This document shows, in pieces, positions 23,628 through 33,245 of a stretch of DNA of 64,000 nucleotides (position 1 is its first letter; each line of letters opens with the position of its first letter). Where the stretch lies: assembly GCF_002088975.1 (NCBI RefSeq), contig NZ_NCST01000116.1:62001-126000 (forward strand), in the 5' to 3' direction. Under the pieces are notes generated by a model, which worked only from the letters and a program-made list of their open reading frames with translations, did not search any database and was not told where the DNA came from. This DNA comes from Henriciella aquimarina. GTDB lineage: Bacteria > Pseudomonadota > Alphaproteobacteria > Caulobacterales > Hyphomonadaceae. The position numbers and the translations under genes are program-made.

Positions 23628-26078
23628 ATGGCCCGGCCCAGCGATCTCCCCATCGAGCCCCTGCTCGGCGACATCTGCGCGACACTTCGCACAGAAAAGC
23701 GCCTCGTTCTGGCCGCGCCGCCGGGGGCCGGCAAGACGACCCGCGTGCCGCTTGCGCTCGCCGGCCTGATCGAGGGGTATGAGGCCCTGTCCGGCAAGAT
23801 CGTCATGCTGGAGCCTCGCCGGCTGGCGGCCCGCATGGCGGCCGAGCGCATGGCCGACACGCTCGGCGAGAAGACCGGCGGACGCATTGGCCTGTCGACG
23901 CGCATCGAGCGCAAGGTCTCGAAGGATACAGTCGTCGAGGTGATCACCGACGGCCTGTTCACCCGCCGCCTGCTGGCCGACCCGTCGCTTGAAGGCGTCG
24001 CAGCGGTGATCTTCGACGAGATCCATGAGCGCAGCCTGAATGCCGATCTCGGCCTGGCGCTCGCGCTGGAAACCCAGTCGGTCTTCCGGGAGGATCTCCA
24101 CCTGCTCGCCATGTCGGCCACGCTCGACACCGAGAAAGTTGCCGGACGCCTCGACGCCCCGGTCATCGAAAGTGAAGGCCGGCAATACCCGGTCGAGACG
24201 AAATATCTGGGCAAGACGCGTGAGCGCATAGAGGACCAGATGGCCTCAGCCATCGAGAAGGCGGTCCGCACCGAAAGCGGCTCCATTCTCGCCTTCCTGC
24301 CAGGCGCTGGCGAGATCCGGCGCACGGCTGAACGCCTTTCCGGCCTGCCGGGGGATGTCTCCGTTCACCCGCTCTTCGGCGCGCTTGGGCCCAGAGAGCA
24401 GGACGAAGCGGTTCGCCCGGCACCCGAGGGCCAGCGCAAGGTTGTGCTTGCCACCGATATCGCCGAAAGCGCGCTCACCATTGACGGGGTGCATGTCGTT
24501 GTCGATTCCGGGCTCACCCGTGTGCCGGAATTCGATCCGGCAAGTGGTGCCCAGGCGCTGCGCACCGTCCGCGCGGCGAAGGCGAATGTCGATCAGCGCC
24601 GCGGCCGGGCCGGCCGTCTCGGCCCGGGCGTCTGCTACAGGCTCTGGGACGAAGAAGAGACGCGCGGCCTGGTCGCGGCTCCAACGCCGGAAATCCTCAA
24701 TGCCGATCTCTCCGGCCTGATGCTGGCGCTGGCTGAATGGGGCGAGGACGACCCTTTCCGGCTCACCTGGCTCGATCCGCCGCCCAAAGGCCGAATCGAC
24801 GCGGCTCGCGACACACTTTCGGCCTTCGGGGCCATCGATTCCGCCGGCAAGCTGACAGACCGCGGCAAGCGCATGGCCAAGCTGCCACTGGCGCCCAAAT
24901 ATGCCAGCCTGATCGCCAGCGCCGAGACAGACGGCGAGCGCGCGCTGGCCGCGGAAATTGCAGCCCTGGCAAGCGAGCCCGGCGTCGGCGGGTCTTCCGC
25001 CAACCTTGTCGACCGGCTCGCCGGCTTCCAGCGTGATAACAGTCCGCGGGCGAAAGCCCTGAAGCGTCAGGCAGGCCGCTGGGCAAAGTCGGCCACGCCG
25101 GCAGGCGATCCGGCGATGCTTCTGGCCCGCGCCTGGCCCGGTCAGATTGCCCGGCGCCGGGACGGCTCGGCCACGAGCTATCTTCTTGCCAATGGCCGGG
25201 CCGGGGAAGTCCCGGCAGAGGATGTGCTGGCAAAGTCCGCCTGGCTCGTCGTCGCCGATATGGTCGGCGCGGCTGGTCGGGCGCGTATCACGCTGGCCGC
25301 CCCGATCAGTGAAGCCGACGTGCTCAACCTGCACCCGCCCGAAACCGCCGAATGGGCAAGCTTTGACCCGGCCTCGAAAGGCTTCAAGGGCCGGCGGGTG
25401 AAAGCCATCGGCAAGATCGTGCTCTCCGAAACGCCCCTGCCGCAGCCCTCAGGCGAGGCGGCCCGCACGGCATTTCTGGACTATGTCCAAGACAATGGTT
25501 TCGAGGCCGTCGGGCTGGGCGCCCCCGTCGCAGTATTTCTTGCGCGGCTACGCTTGCTGAACATGGCTTACGGCGAGGACTGGCCGGCCCTGGACGAAGC
25601 CGGTCTCGCCCGGACCGCCGCCGACTGGCTTGCACCGCTTCTCGGCCAGAAAGGGTTCCAGATGCCTTCGGACGGCGCCGTGCTGAACGCGCTGAAACAA
25701 TCCCTCGGTTGGCCGAAGGCGCAGGAAATCGACGATCTCGCCCCCTCCACGATGGCCCTGCCCTCGGGACGGCAAGCCCCGGTGGACTATCTCGATGACA
25801 ATGCCCCGCTCGTCGAAGCCAAGGCGCAGGAGCTTTACGGCCTCACGCGCCAGCCTGCCATTGCCGGTGGGCGCGTGCCGGTGACGCTGCAACTGCTCTC
25901 GCCGGCCGGCCGGCCGATTGCGGTGACCAAGGATATTTCAGGCTTCTGGACCGGCGGGTACCGCGACATGGCAAAGGATATGCGGGCGCGTTATCCCAAG
26001 CATGACTGGCCGGACGATCCGGCCTCGGCCAGTCCCCATGCCGGAATGACCAAGAAGCGGCTTAGTTCGGGCGGCTAG
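23628..26078 (+). CDS. hrpB: ATP-dependent helicase HrpB
   Basis: An 816-residue DEAH-type superfamily 2 helicase of unclear physiological role. Walker A APPGAGKTTRVPLAL (P-loop near 31-38), DEIH at 130-133, motif III MSATLDTEKVA, DIAESALTIDGVHVVVDSG and QRRGRAGRLGPGVCYRLW are all present. The HrpB-specific C-terminal half follows, including the late GGYRDMAKDMRARYPKHDWPDDP motif. ATG at 23628 is chosen by family length; a start at 23604 adds 8 residues and neither has a clear ribosome-binding site. The 3' end overlaps the convergent gene by 17 bases. Confidence 0.95.
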   Translation: MARPSDLPIEPLLGDICATLRTEKRLVLAAPPGAGKTTRVPLALAGLIEGYEALSGKIVMLEPRRLAARMAAERMADTLGEKTGGRIGLSTRIERKVSKDTVVEVITDGLFTRRLLADPSLEGVAAVIFDEIHERSLNADLGLALALETQSVFREDLHLLAMSATLDTEKVAGRLDAPVIESEGRQYPVETKYLGKTRERIEDQMASAIEKAVRTESGSILAFLPGAGEIRRTAERLSGLPGDVSVHPLFGALGPREQDEAVRPAPEGQRKVVLATDIAESALTIDGVHVVVDSGLTRVPEFDPASGAQALRTVRAAKANVDQRRGRAGRLGPGVCYRLWDEEETRGLVAAPTPEILNADLSGLMLALAEWGEDDPFRLTWLDPPPKGRIDAARDTLSAFGAIDSAGKLTDRGKRMAKLPLAPKYASLIASAETDGERALAAEIAALASEPGVGGSSANLVDRLAGFQRDNSPRAKALKRQAGRWAKSATPAGDPAMLLARAWPGQIARRRDGSATSYLLANGRAGEVPAEDVLAKSAWLVVADMVGAAGRARITLAAPISEADVLNLHPPETAEWASFDPASKGFKGRRVKAIGKIVLSETPLPQPSGEAARTAFLDYVQDNGFEAVGLGAPVAVFLARLRLLNMAYGEDWPALDEAGLARTAADWLAPLLGQKGFQMPSDGAVLNALKQSLGWPKAQEIDDLAPSTMALPSGRQAPVDYLDDNAPLVEAKAQELYGLTRQPAIAGGRVPVTLQLLSPAGRPIAVTKDISGFWTGGYRDMAKDMRARYPKHDWPDDPASASPHAGMTKKRLSSGG

Positions 26079-26487
26079 ACTCGCCCCAGTCCATGCCCAT
26101 CGTCCTCTTCATCCAGTCTGAGAAGGTGGCGGGTTTTTCGAGGTTTTTCGGATCCAGCGTGCCAAAGGCGACGGCCGGTCCCTCGGCGGTCTCGAGCCGG
26201 ACACCCGCGATTTGCTGATGCGGGTTGCCCCAATTGCCATGACTGGTCGCAGGATCGAGCAGCAGCATGATCTTGGTGCCACCGCTCCCGTCGGCCTCAC
26301 GGCCGAAAACGAGGCCGTAGACTTTTTCGCGCGAAAATCCGCCGGAATGCGCCTGGCGCTTACCATCCAGCAGGACCTCGTCCCAGAGGAGGTTCCGGCG
26401 CCATTGCAGGACATGCATCTGTTCATCATCGGTCACGATCTTGATGTCGACCTGATGGAGCGAAACGCGGACGAGTTCGGCACGCAT
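26062..26487 (-). CDS. Unknown beta-rich cytoplasmic protein
   Basis: The 141-residue protein has no signal peptide or membrane helix. Short strands rich in aromatic and charged residues (MHVLQWRRNLLWDEVLLDGKRQ, KVYGLVFGREADGSGGTKIMLLLDPA) and a C-terminal helix (FSDWMKRTMGMDWGE) are predicted. I do not recognise the family; a loose resemblance to FAIM-like beta sandwiches is not enough to call. AAGGA lies 8 bases before the ATG. A good promoter with a palindrome over the -10 lies immediately upstream, so it is probably regulated. It converges on hrpB. Confidence 0.72.
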   Translation of the reverse strand: MRAELVRVSLHQVDIKIVTDDEQMHVLQWRRNLLWDEVLLDGKRQAHSGGFSREKVYGLVFGREADGSGGTKIMLLLDPATSHGNWGNPHQQIAGVRLETAEGPAVAFGTLDPKNLEKPATFSDWMKRTMGMDWGESSRPN

Positions 26488-26506
26488 GGCACTTATCCTT
26501 TTATTA

Positions 26507-26545
26507 TTATTGAAAAACGATAAAGCGCGATCGACGACACGTCAA
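26507..26545 (-). promoter_or_regulatory. Predicted promoter and operator palindrome for the 26062-26487 gene
   Basis: On the minus strand TTGACG (26545-26540) and TATCGT (26522-26517) are separated by exactly 17 bases. The -10 lies inside TTATTG-N5-CGATAAA (plus strand 26507-26524), which matches the element at 18262-18279 in 16 of 18 positions with identical spacing. The predicted 5' leader is only about 20 bases. Confidence 0.55.
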
Positions 26546-26586
26546 GTGTCACCGGCGAGACCCGACGGTCATAAATCAAGGAAAGG

Positions 26587-26710
26587 AAAAAGCAGCGGGG
26601 CCCACGGCATGGAGGAGGAAAGAGGGGGACATCTGCCGCGCCTGATTGGACGGAAACCCCGCTGCGGGACACACCATCGCACCAGGAGCTGACGAGAAAC
26701 CGAACCGGAA
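26587..26710 (-). ncRNA. Candidate small RNA with an all-pyrimidine loop
   Basis: On the minus strand a 9-bp stem (26665-26657 with 26600-26592) is followed directly by five T (26591-26587), like a terminator. It encloses an inner hairpin: 26640-26635 with 26608-26603 (one wobble) and, after a 2-base bulge, 26632-26630 with 26611-26609. The inner loop (26629-26612) is 18 pyrimidines in a row and includes two anti-Shine-Dalgarno-like C/T runs. TTGACT and TTGACC (-35-like) lie at 26715-26710 and 26725-26720, but no good -10 is seen. The architecture recalls alphaproteobacterial sRNAs with CUCCUCC loops. The downstream gene has its own promoter, so this is not simply its leader. Confidence 0.42.
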
Positions 26711-26723
26711 GTCAAAAAAGGTC

Positions 26724-26761
26724 AAAAAAACAGGCCGCGCTCCTTGTCGGAGCGCGGCCTG
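26724..26761 (-). terminator. Rho-independent terminator of folE
   Basis: A perfect 13-bp stem (26761-26749 with 26743-26731) with a 5-base loop is followed by seven T on the minus strand (26730-26724). It starts 24 bases beyond the folE stop. Confidence 0.96.
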
Positions 26762-26785
26762 CTGAAAATCGGATTGAATCGGTCT

Positions 26786-27406
26786 CTAGCGCCCGGCCAG
26801 CCGCAGGAAGCGGTCGCGCATGTCCTTGTCGGTCTTGAACACGCCGGTGAACTGCGTCGTGATCGTCGAGACGTTCGGATGGTGAACGCCGCGCGTCGTC
26901 ATGCACTGGTGGACCGCATCGATGAGCACGGCCACACCTGCCGGGGCCAGGCTCTCGGTAATCGCGTCGCAGATCTGCGCCGTCATCGTCTCCTGCGTCT
27001 GCAGGCGCTTGGCATAGATCTCGACTACGCGTGCAAGCTTGGAAATGCCCACAACGGCCTGCGTCGGCATATAGGCGACATAGGCCTTGCCGAGGAAGGG
27101 CGCCATGTGGTGCTCACAATGGCTCTCCACGTCGATCTCGCGCAGCATGACGATGTCGTCATAGCCCTGCACATCGTCGAAGGTCCGCGAAAGGTATTTG
27201 ACCGGATCTTCCTCATAGCCCTGGAACCATTCCTTATAGGCATTCACGACACGCTTCGGCGTATCGATCAGGCCTTCCCGGCGCGGGTCATCCCCGGCCC
27301 AGGCCAGCAGTGTACGCACGGCCTCCTCGGCTTCTTCCCGGCTTGGTTTTTTCAGGGGTTCGCTCTGCGCGGCTGACTTGTCTTTAGTGATGGCATCCAT
27401 CGCCAT
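26786..27406 (-). CDS. folE: GTP cyclohydrolase I
   Basis: Converts GTP to dihydroneopterin triphosphate, the first step of folate synthesis. The 206-residue protein has the zinc ligands Cys97, His100 ([11 protein letters not shown]) and Cys168 (HQCMTTRGV), the [34 protein letters not shown] core, and a C-terminal helix ending [13 protein letters not shown] at 27406 is chosen because AGGA lies 7 bases upstream; an upstream in-frame start would add 23 residues without family support. The gene is monocistronic, closed by a strong terminator. Confidence 0.97.
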   Translation of the reverse strand: MAMDAITKDKSAAQSEPLKKPSREEAEEAVRTLLAWAGDDPRREGLIDTPKRVVNAYKEWFQGYEEDPVKYLSRTFDDVQGYDDIVMLREIDVESHCEHHMAPFLGKAYVAYMPTQAVVGISKLARVVEIYAKRLQTQETMTAQICDAITESLAPAGVAVLIDAVHQCMTTRGVHHPNVSTITTQFTGVFKTDKDMRDRFLRLAGR

Positions 27407-27762
27407 GTCGGAATCCTGTTTCTGAGGGACGGGGGTCGAGCCAGATGTTCTGTGGGTGCGCCCTCCACACCCCAATACCGGACTTAAACGCCCGCCCGAG
27501 TTGTACCCTCAGGGCGTATACAGACACATAGGGCAAACGGATCATTTTTTCCAGAATTCCCTTATGGTGCCGCTGCGGAACGTTCCCGTCCGCAAGGCTT
27601 GGCGCCCGCGTCGCAGCATGGCATAAGCCGCAGCGACGAAAGGATGACTGGCATGGAAAACACCCGGCACACCTTGTGTTGTTGCCTGCGCTGAGGCACC
27701 GGAGCCATGCAATGGCCCCGCCCGCTCGCACTGTTTTTACTTTCCAGACCTAGAAGACTTTC
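27407..27762. other. Non-coding region between folE and cysS with several small hairpins
   Basis: I find no convincing gene here. Plus-strand stems include TGCGGA/TCCGCA (27574-27579 with 27589-27594), CGTCGC/GCGACG (27609-27614 with 27633-27638) enclosing a GGC-ATAA-GCC hairpin, and a short GCCAT/ATGGC stem near 27710. The region must hold the divergent folE and cysS promoters. It could be a structured cysS leader, but there is no specifier or antiterminator pattern that I can recognise as a T-box. Confidence 0.4.
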
Positions 27763-29148
27763 ATGACCATCAAACTCTACAACACGCTCGGGCGTGAAAA
27801 GCAGGTTTTCGAGCCGCAGGATCCAGACCGTGTGACACTCTATGTCTGCGGGCCGACGGTCTATAACTACGCCCATATCGGCAATGCGCGCCCGGCCGTC
27901 GTGTTCGATGTGCTCTTCCGGCTCCTGCGCCACGTCTACGGCGCAGAGCATGTCGTCTATGCGCGCAACATTACCGACGTCGAAGACAAGATTATCGCAC
28001 GCTCGATTCAGGATGGCACGCCGATCCCGGAGATCACGCGCAAATATGCCGACATCTACAACAGTGACCTGGCGGGACTGAACGTCCTCGCCCCGACCAT
28101 CGAGCCGTGGGCGACGCAGAACATTGACGGAATGGTCGCCCTCACCAAACAGCTGGTCGACAAGGGCTATGCCTATACCGCGCCCTCTGGCGTCTTCTTC
28201 GACGTCGCGAAAATGGCCGATTACGGCAAGCTGTCGGGGCGCAATATCGAGGACAATGAGGCCGGGGCGCGTGTCGCCGTTTCCGAAGAGAAGCGCAATC
28301 CGGCCGATTTCGCCCTCTGGAAGTTCGCCAAGGAAGGCGAGCCGGAAGACGCGATATGGGACAGCCCCTGGGGCCGCGGACGACCGGGCTGGCATATCGA
28401 ATGCTCCGCCATGGCGGCGGCCCATCTCGGCGAAACCATCGACATCCATGCCGGCGGCATCGACCTGCAATTCCCGCATCATGAAAACGAGATCGCCCAG
28501 TCCGAGTGCGCCCACGGCACCCCCATGGCGCGCTACTGGATGCACAATGGCTTCCTCGACATGGACGGCGAGAAAATGTCGAAGTCGCTCGGCAATGTGA
28601 AACTGATCCACGACCTGCTGGCCGACTGGCCGGGTGAAGTGCTGCGTATGGCGCTCTTGTCGGGCCATTACCGCGCCCCGCTCGACTGGACGCGTGACCT
28701 GCTGGAGCAGGCGAAGACGACACTTGGCCGGGTCTATGGCGCATTGAGGCGCGTCTGGGCAGCCGAAGGCGGCACGGCCAATGACACGGCTGTCCTCGAC
28801 GCACTGCGCGACGACCTGAACACGCCTATCGCGCTGGCCGAACTCGCCCGGCTGGCCTCGGAAGCCAACCAGGCCGCCGATGCGAAGGATGAGACGCGCA
28901 TGGCGACGGCCCGGGCCAATCTGCTGGCGGCTGGAGAGCTGCTTGGCCTGCTACAGCTCACACCGGCAGAATGGGAACAGGGCGGCAGCGAAGACGACAA
29001 AGCCCGTATCGATGCGCTCGTTCAGGCCCGCGTCGATGCCCGCCAGGCAAAGAACTGGGCGGAAGCCGACCGCATCCGGAACGAGCTGGCCGAAGAAGGC
29101 ATTGAGATCATGGACGGACCGCAGGGCTCGACGTGGCGGCGTGTTTAG
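27763..29148 (+). CDS. cysS: Cysteinyl-tRNA synthetase
   Basis: Class I synthetase that charges tRNA-Cys. The 461-residue protein has the zinc ligand Cys29 ([21 protein letters not shown]), the HIGH-equivalent HIGN at 38-41, [35 protein letters not shown] with the remaining zinc ligands, and KMSKS at 271-275. A C-terminal anticodon domain ([35 protein letters not shown]) completes it. The histidine phosphatase gene follows by 13 bases. Confidence 0.97.
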   Translation: MTIKLYNTLGREKQVFEPQDPDRVTLYVCGPTVYNYAHIGNARPAVVFDVLFRLLRHVYGAEHVVYARNITDVEDKIIARSIQDGTPIPEITRKYADIYNSDLAGLNVLAPTIEPWATQNIDGMVALTKQLVDKGYAYTAPSGVFFDVAKMADYGKLSGRNIEDNEAGARVAVSEEKRNPADFALWKFAKEGEPEDAIWDSPWGRGRPGWHIECSAMAAAHLGETIDIHAGGIDLQFPHHENEIAQSECAHGTPMARYWMHNGFLDMDGEKMSKSLGNVKLIHDLLADWPGEVLRMALLSGHYRAPLDWTRDLLEQAKTTLGRVYGALRRVWAAEGGTANDTAVLDALRDDLNTPIALAELARLASEANQAADAKDETRMATARANLLAAGELLGLLQLTPAEWEQGGSEDDKARIDALVQARVDARQAKNWAEADRIRNELAEEGIEIMDGPQGSTWRRV

Positions 29149-29161
29149 GAGACAGTAAAGC

Positions 29162-29719
29162 ATGAAGCCGGGCTGGATCACGACGCTTGCCGCGCTTTTC
29201 AGCGCCCTGACACTCGCGCAAGCCTGTAGCGCCGAAAGAGATGTTACCCCGTCAGCGGCAAGCGAAGCGGGCTTCACCGTCTATCTCGTGCGGCATGCCG
29301 AAAAGACCGGTGCGGAGGACGATCCGGAATTGACAGCCGACGGCATGGCGCGGGCTGAAACACTTGCAGAAGTCCTCGCCGATGAGCCTATCGAGGTCAT
29401 CTGGTCGAGCGATTATACACGCACGCGCCAGACAGCTGCGCCCCTGGCTGAGCGCCTGCGGATGGATGTCCAGCTCTATGATGCATCCGACCTGCCGGGC
29501 TTTGCCGAGACGCTCGAGGCGGCTGGCGAGACTGCAGTCGTTGTCGGCCATTCGAACACCACCCCGGCGCTCTCGGCCCTTTTGGGGGGCGATGGCGGCA
29601 CACCGATTGATGAAGCCCGGGAATATGACCGGCTCTATGTCCTGAGCGGGGTTGGCACCGGCTCTGTCGAAACCGATATCCGCCGGTATGGAGCGCGCTA
29701 TGACGGCGGAGACAACTAA
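29162..29719 (+). CDS. Histidine phosphatase family lipoprotein or secreted phosphatase
   Basis: The 185-residue protein has an N-terminal signal sequence with a possible lipobox (LAQAC, Cys22), then the histidine phosphatase core: LVRHAEKT (nucleophile His), WSSDYTRTRQTAAPLAERL (Arg and phosphate pocket) and VVGHSNTTPALSALLGG (second His). Substrates of exported members include phosphosugars and phytate-like compounds; none can be chosen. It overlaps exoD by 20 bases. Confidence 0.88.
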   Translation: MKPGWITTLAALFSALTLAQACSAERDVTPSAASEAGFTVYLVRHAEKTGAEDDPELTADGMARAETLAEVLADEPIEVIWSSDYTRTRQTAAPLAERLRMDVQLYDASDLPGFAETLEAAGETAVVVGHSNTTPALSALLGGDGGTPIDEAREYDRLYVLSGVGTGSVETDIRRYGARYDGGDN

Positions 29720-30329
29720 GCCTTCGGTGCACAATCTCGAAAGCCTGCTCAATAGCCTGTGCGACAGCACGCACGGGGAAACGGTAACGATCCGCGACCT
29801 GCTGGATGCTGTCGGCCGGCGTGCCTATGGCCCGATCCTGCTGCTTCTGGGCTTCATCTCCGTCAGCCCCCTGACCCTCATTCCGGGCTCGACATGGCTG
29901 ATTGCGCTGGTGACCCTGCTGATCGCCATGCAGATCGTGGTCGGCAAGAAATTCCCCTGGGTACCGCGCCGTTTTCTCGATTTCGAATTCAAGCGGAAAT
30001 ACCTGATCGAAGGCATCGATATCGGCCGCAAATACGCCCACATGATCGACCGCTACCTCAAACCGCGCCTGACCATCCTCACTGCCCCGCTATTCGCCCA
30101 GCTGATCGCCCTGGTCTGTGTCGCTGCGGCGCTGATCACGATTCCGCTCGGCCTGTTCCCCTTCGGCCCGGTCCTGCCGGGGCTGACCATTTTCTTCTTC
30201 GGTCTCGGCCTGACAGCCCGGGATGGTGTCTTCCTGATGCTGGCGGGCGCTGCATTCGCCGGTGCCGTCGCCATCCTGATCCGCGTCCTGCCCCGGGTCA
30301 TTGCCATGGTCGATCAGTTTTTCTCCTGA
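29700..30329 (+). CDS. ExoD-family membrane protein
   Basis: The 209-residue protein matches ExoD, a membrane protein linked to exopolysaccharide production and alkali tolerance in rhizobia, though its biochemical activity is unknown. It has a cytoplasmic N-terminus (LESLLNSLCDSTHGETVTIRDLLDAVGRRAYGPILLLLGF) and four or so helices including LTLIPGSTWLIALVTLLIAMQIVVGKKFPWVPRRFL. ATG at 29700 has GGAG 4 bases upstream and lies inside the end of the phosphatase gene, so the two are translationally coupled. Confidence 0.88.
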   Translation: MTAETTKPSVHNLESLLNSLCDSTHGETVTIRDLLDAVGRRAYGPILLLLGFISVSPLTLIPGSTWLIALVTLLIAMQIVVGKKFPWVPRRFLDFEFKRKYLIEGIDIGRKYAHMIDRYLKPRLTILTAPLFAQLIALVCVAAALITIPLGLFPFGPVLPGLTIFFFGLGLTARDGVFLMLAGAAFAGAVAILIRVLPRVIAMVDQFFS

Positions 30330-30386
30330 CCCGACGCGTCAGCAAGAACACTTGATCTTAACCGCTTTCGGAGCGATCTAGGCTGC

Positions 30387-30836
30387 ATGAGCGCAGAGCT
30401 TTATCATAACCGCGTGCTGGAACTGGCCGCCAATATCCCGCATGTCGGGACCCTTCCCGATACCGATGCATCGGTGGAGAAGGTCTCGCGCGTGTGCGGC
30501 TCGGTCGTACGCGTCGATATCAGGCTGAGCGAGGATGGCGAGACAGTGGACGCCATTGCCGTCGATCCGCGCGCCTGTGCGCTGGGTCAGGCCGCCACCG
30601 CCGTTCTCGCCGAAAGCATCGTTGGCGCGAAAACCGAGGAGGTATTCGCCGCGCGCGACGCATTGCGTGCCATGCTGAAAGAGGGCGGCAAGCCGCCCGC
30701 CGGCCGGTTCGCGGAACTGCGCCACCTGGCAGGCGTGGCGGATTATCCCCCGCGCCATACCTCGACAATGCTCGCCTTCGAGGCGGCCTGCGAGGCCATA
30801 GAGACGGCGCGAACTAAGCGGGCTGCGGCGGCCTGA
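30387..30836 (+). CDS. NifU/IscU-like iron-sulphur scaffold homologue
   Basis: The 149-residue protein resembles the IscU/NifU N-terminal fold with Cys37 (SRVCGSVVRVDIRL) and Cys64 (DPRACALGQAATAVLAESIVG). The third canonical Cys is missing and replaced by PPRHTSTMLAFEA, the version usual in the alphaproteobacterial branch of the family. Assembly or transfer of iron-sulphur clusters is likely but unproven. It precedes yidD by 113 bases. Confidence 0.88.
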   Translation: MSAELYHNRVLELAANIPHVGTLPDTDASVEKVSRVCGSVVRVDIRLSEDGETVDAIAVDPRACALGQAATAVLAESIVGAKTEEVFAARDALRAMLKEGGKPPAGRFAELRHLAGVADYPPRHTSTMLAFEAACEAIETARTKRAAAA

Positions 30837-30949
30837 GCGCACCGCCGTAGCCGCATGACGGCCTTGTCACAGCCCTGGCGGGTTGAGGGCCGTCCCGCGC
30901 GCGTCTAGAACCGCTTTCGAGAAACAGACAAACCGGGCTTGAAACTGCC

Positions 30950-31276
30950 GTGTCCGCATTCCGCAGAAAGGCCGCCCATGCGGCCCTGAAGACGTACAAA
31001 CTGACACTGTCTCCGACGTTCCAGCTGTTCGGAGCGCAGTGCCGGCATGTGCCGAGCTGTAGCGAATACTGCGCTGAATGCGTCTCCCGCCACGGCCTCT
31101 GGGCTGGCGGCTGGATGACGCTGGCAAGGCTTTCGCGCTGCCGCCCCGGCGGCTCGCGTGGCTTCGACCCGGTTCCCGAAAGCAAACCTGAATCACCCTT
31201 CTGGGCACCATGGCGGTCCGGAGACTGGGCCTGTACGGAACGGCCCTTCCCCGACGCCGAGCCCGAAAAGACCTGA
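30950..31276 (+). CDS. yidD: Membrane protein insertion efficiency factor YidD
   Basis: A small inner-membrane-associated protein that assists Yid[47 protein letters not shown] is the family signature with its conserved cysteines. A 25-residue Trp/Pro/acidic tail extends past the usual end. Initiation is at GTG 30950; there is no ATG option in the N-terminal region and the ribosome-binding site is weak. The stop is 14 bases before the thrS start. Confidence 0.93.
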   Translation: MSAFRRKAAHAALKTYKLTLSPTFQLFGAQCRHVPSCSEYCAECVSRHGLWAGGWMTLARLSRCRPGGSRGFDPVPESKPESPFWAPWRSGDWACTERPFPDAEPEKT

Positions 31277-31290
31277 AAAGCTTGAGACCC

Positions 31291-33228
31291 ATGATCAACG
31301 TAACACTGCCCGATGGATCGGTGCGCCAATACGAAGACGGCGCAAGCCCGGCCGATGTCGCGAAATCCATTTCCAACAGCCTCGCCAAGGCGGCCCTCGC
31401 CGCCAAGGTCAACGGCGAAATGTATGACCTCAACCGACCACTCGAAGGCGATGCCGAGGTCGCTATCGTCACGGCCAGGGACAAGGACGGACTGGAACTT
31501 ATCCGCCACGATGCCGCCCACGTCCTCGCCCAGGCCGTGCAGGAACTCTATCCCGATACGCAGGTCACGATCGGCCCGGTGATCGAGGACGGCTTCTATT
31601 ACGACTTCGCCCGCGAGGCGCCCTTCTCCACGGAGGATTTCGAGCGCATCGAGAAGAAGATGGAGGAGATCGTCGACAAGGACTATCCGATCATTCGGGA
31701 AGTCTGGTCGAAGGACGAGGCCATCGAGACATTCAAGAAGATCGGCGAGGACTACAAGGCGCAGATCATCGACGACATCATCCCGCCGGGCGACCCGATC
31801 ACGGTCTATAAGCAAGGCGACTGGTTCGACCTCTGCCGCGGCCCGCACCTGCCGTCGACGGGCAAGCTGCCCAAGGCGTTCAAGCTGATGAAGCTTGCCG
31901 GCGCCTATTGGCGTGGCGATTCCAATAACGAGATGCTGCAGCGGATGTACGGCACGGCCTGGGGCAATGAGAAAGACCTCAAGGCGCACCTGCACCGGAT
32001 CGAGGAGGCCGAACGGCGCGACCACCGCAAGCTTGGCCGCGAACTGGAGCTCTTCCACCTGCAGGATGAAGCCCAGGGCCAGGTCTTCTGGCACCATAAG
32101 GGCTGGACGCTTTACCGCGTGCTTCAGGATTATATGCGCCGTCGCCAGCTCGAGAATGGCTATCGCGAGATCCGCACGCCGCAGCTGATGGACCGCGCCT
32201 TCTGGGAACGTTCGGGCCACTGGGACAAGTATCGCGAGAACATGTTCATTTCCTCCATCGAGGAAGAGGACAAGGTGCTCGCCGTGAAGCCGATGAACTG
32301 CCCGTGCCACGTGCAGGTCTTCAATCACGGCCAGAAATCCTATCGCGACCTGCCGCTCCGGCTGGCCGAGTTTGGCTCCTGTCACCGCTACGAACCGCAC
32401 GGCGCCCTGCACGGCCTGATGCGCGTGCGCGCCTTCACGCAGGATGACGCGCACATCTTCTGCCGCGAGGACCAGATTACCGAAGAGGTGAAAGCCTTCT
32501 GCGACATGCTGCGCTCGGTCTATTCCGATCTCGGCTTTGACGATGTTGTTGTGAAATTCTCCGACCGTCCGGATGTCCGCGTCGGGTCCGACGACGTCTG
32601 GGACCGGGCCGAGAAGGCCCTGCGCACGGCCGCCGATGCGACGGGCCTCGAGGTCATCCACAATCCCGGCGATGGCGCTTTCTATGGCCCGAAGCTCGAC
32701 TTCATCCTGCGCGATGCGATCGGACGCGAATGGCAGACGGGCACGATCCAGGCGGACTTCAACCTGCCGGAACGCCTCGATGCGAGCTATATCGCCGAAG
32801 ACGGCAACAAGCACCGTCCGGTCATGCTCCACCGCGCGATCCTGGGCAGCTTCGAGCGGTTCCTCGGTATCCTGATCGAGAACTATTCGGGCGCCTTCCC
32901 GATGTGGCTCGCCCCGACGCAGGTCGTTGTGGCAACGATCACGTCGGATGCCGATGACTATGCCGAAAAGGCCGCCGAGACGCTCCGCGCCGCGGGTTTG
33001 CGCGTCGAGGTTGACACGCGAAACGAAAAAATCAACTACAAGGTCCGCGAGCATTCGCTGCAGAAAGTTCCCGTCATCGCCGTGGTCGGCGCGCGCGAGG
33101 CCGAGGAGGGCACGCTGGCCCTTCGCCGCTTCGGCTCGAAAGGCCAGGAGGTTCTGGGACTTGATGAGACAGCCGAAAAGCTGTCCGATGAATCGACTCC
33201 GCCCGACCTGAAACGGGCTAACGCCTGA
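31291..33228 (+). CDS. thrS: Threonyl-tRNA synthetase
   Basis: The 645-residue class II synthetase has all four domains: N-terminal TGS ([26 protein letters not shown]), editing domain with [11 protein letters not shown] and the [14 protein letters not shown] Cys/His motif, the catalytic core with zinc ligands in [10 protein letters not shown] and [12 protein letters not shown], and motif 3 [24 protein letters not shown]-terminal anticodon-binding domain follows. ATG at 31291 matches the family N-terminus. A long open frame on the opposite strand is a shadow. Confidence 0.98.
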   Translation: MINVTLPDGSVRQYEDGASPADVAKSISNSLAKAALAAKVNGEMYDLNRPLEGDAEVAIVTARDKDGLELIRHDAAHVLAQAVQELYPDTQVTIGPVIEDGFYYDFAREAPFSTEDFERIEKKMEEIVDKDYPIIREVWSKDEAIETFKKIGEDYKAQIIDDIIPPGDPITVYKQGDWFDLCRGPHLPSTGKLPKAFKLMKLAGAYWRGDSNNEMLQRMYGTAWGNEKDLKAHLHRIEEAERRDHRKLGRELELFHLQDEAQGQVFWHHKGWTLYRVLQDYMRRRQLENGYREIRTPQLMDRAFWERSGHWDKYRENMFISSIEEEDKVLAVKPMNCPCHVQVFNHGQKSYRDLPLRLAEFGSCHRYEPHGALHGLMRVRAFTQDDAHIFCREDQITEEVKAFCDMLRSVYSDLGFDDVVVKFSDRPDVRVGSDDVWDRAEKALRTAADATGLEVIHNPGDGAFYGPKLDFILRDAIGREWQTGTIQADFNLPERLDASYIAEDGNKHRPVMLHRAILGSFERFLGILIENYSGAFPMWLAPTQVVVATITSDADDYAEKAAETLRAAGLRVEVDTRNEKINYKVREHSLQKVPVIAVVGAREAEEGTLALRRFGSKGQEVLGLDETAEKLSDESTPPDLKRANA

Positions 33229-33245
33229 ACACGACGGACTTGTAG

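Noticed and set aside
30814-33054. 746-codon open frame on the minus strand opposite thrS
   Set aside because: It is the shadow of a GC-rich real gene; thrS on the plus strand has all motifs, and the antisense frame has repetitive His/Arg/Gly composition.
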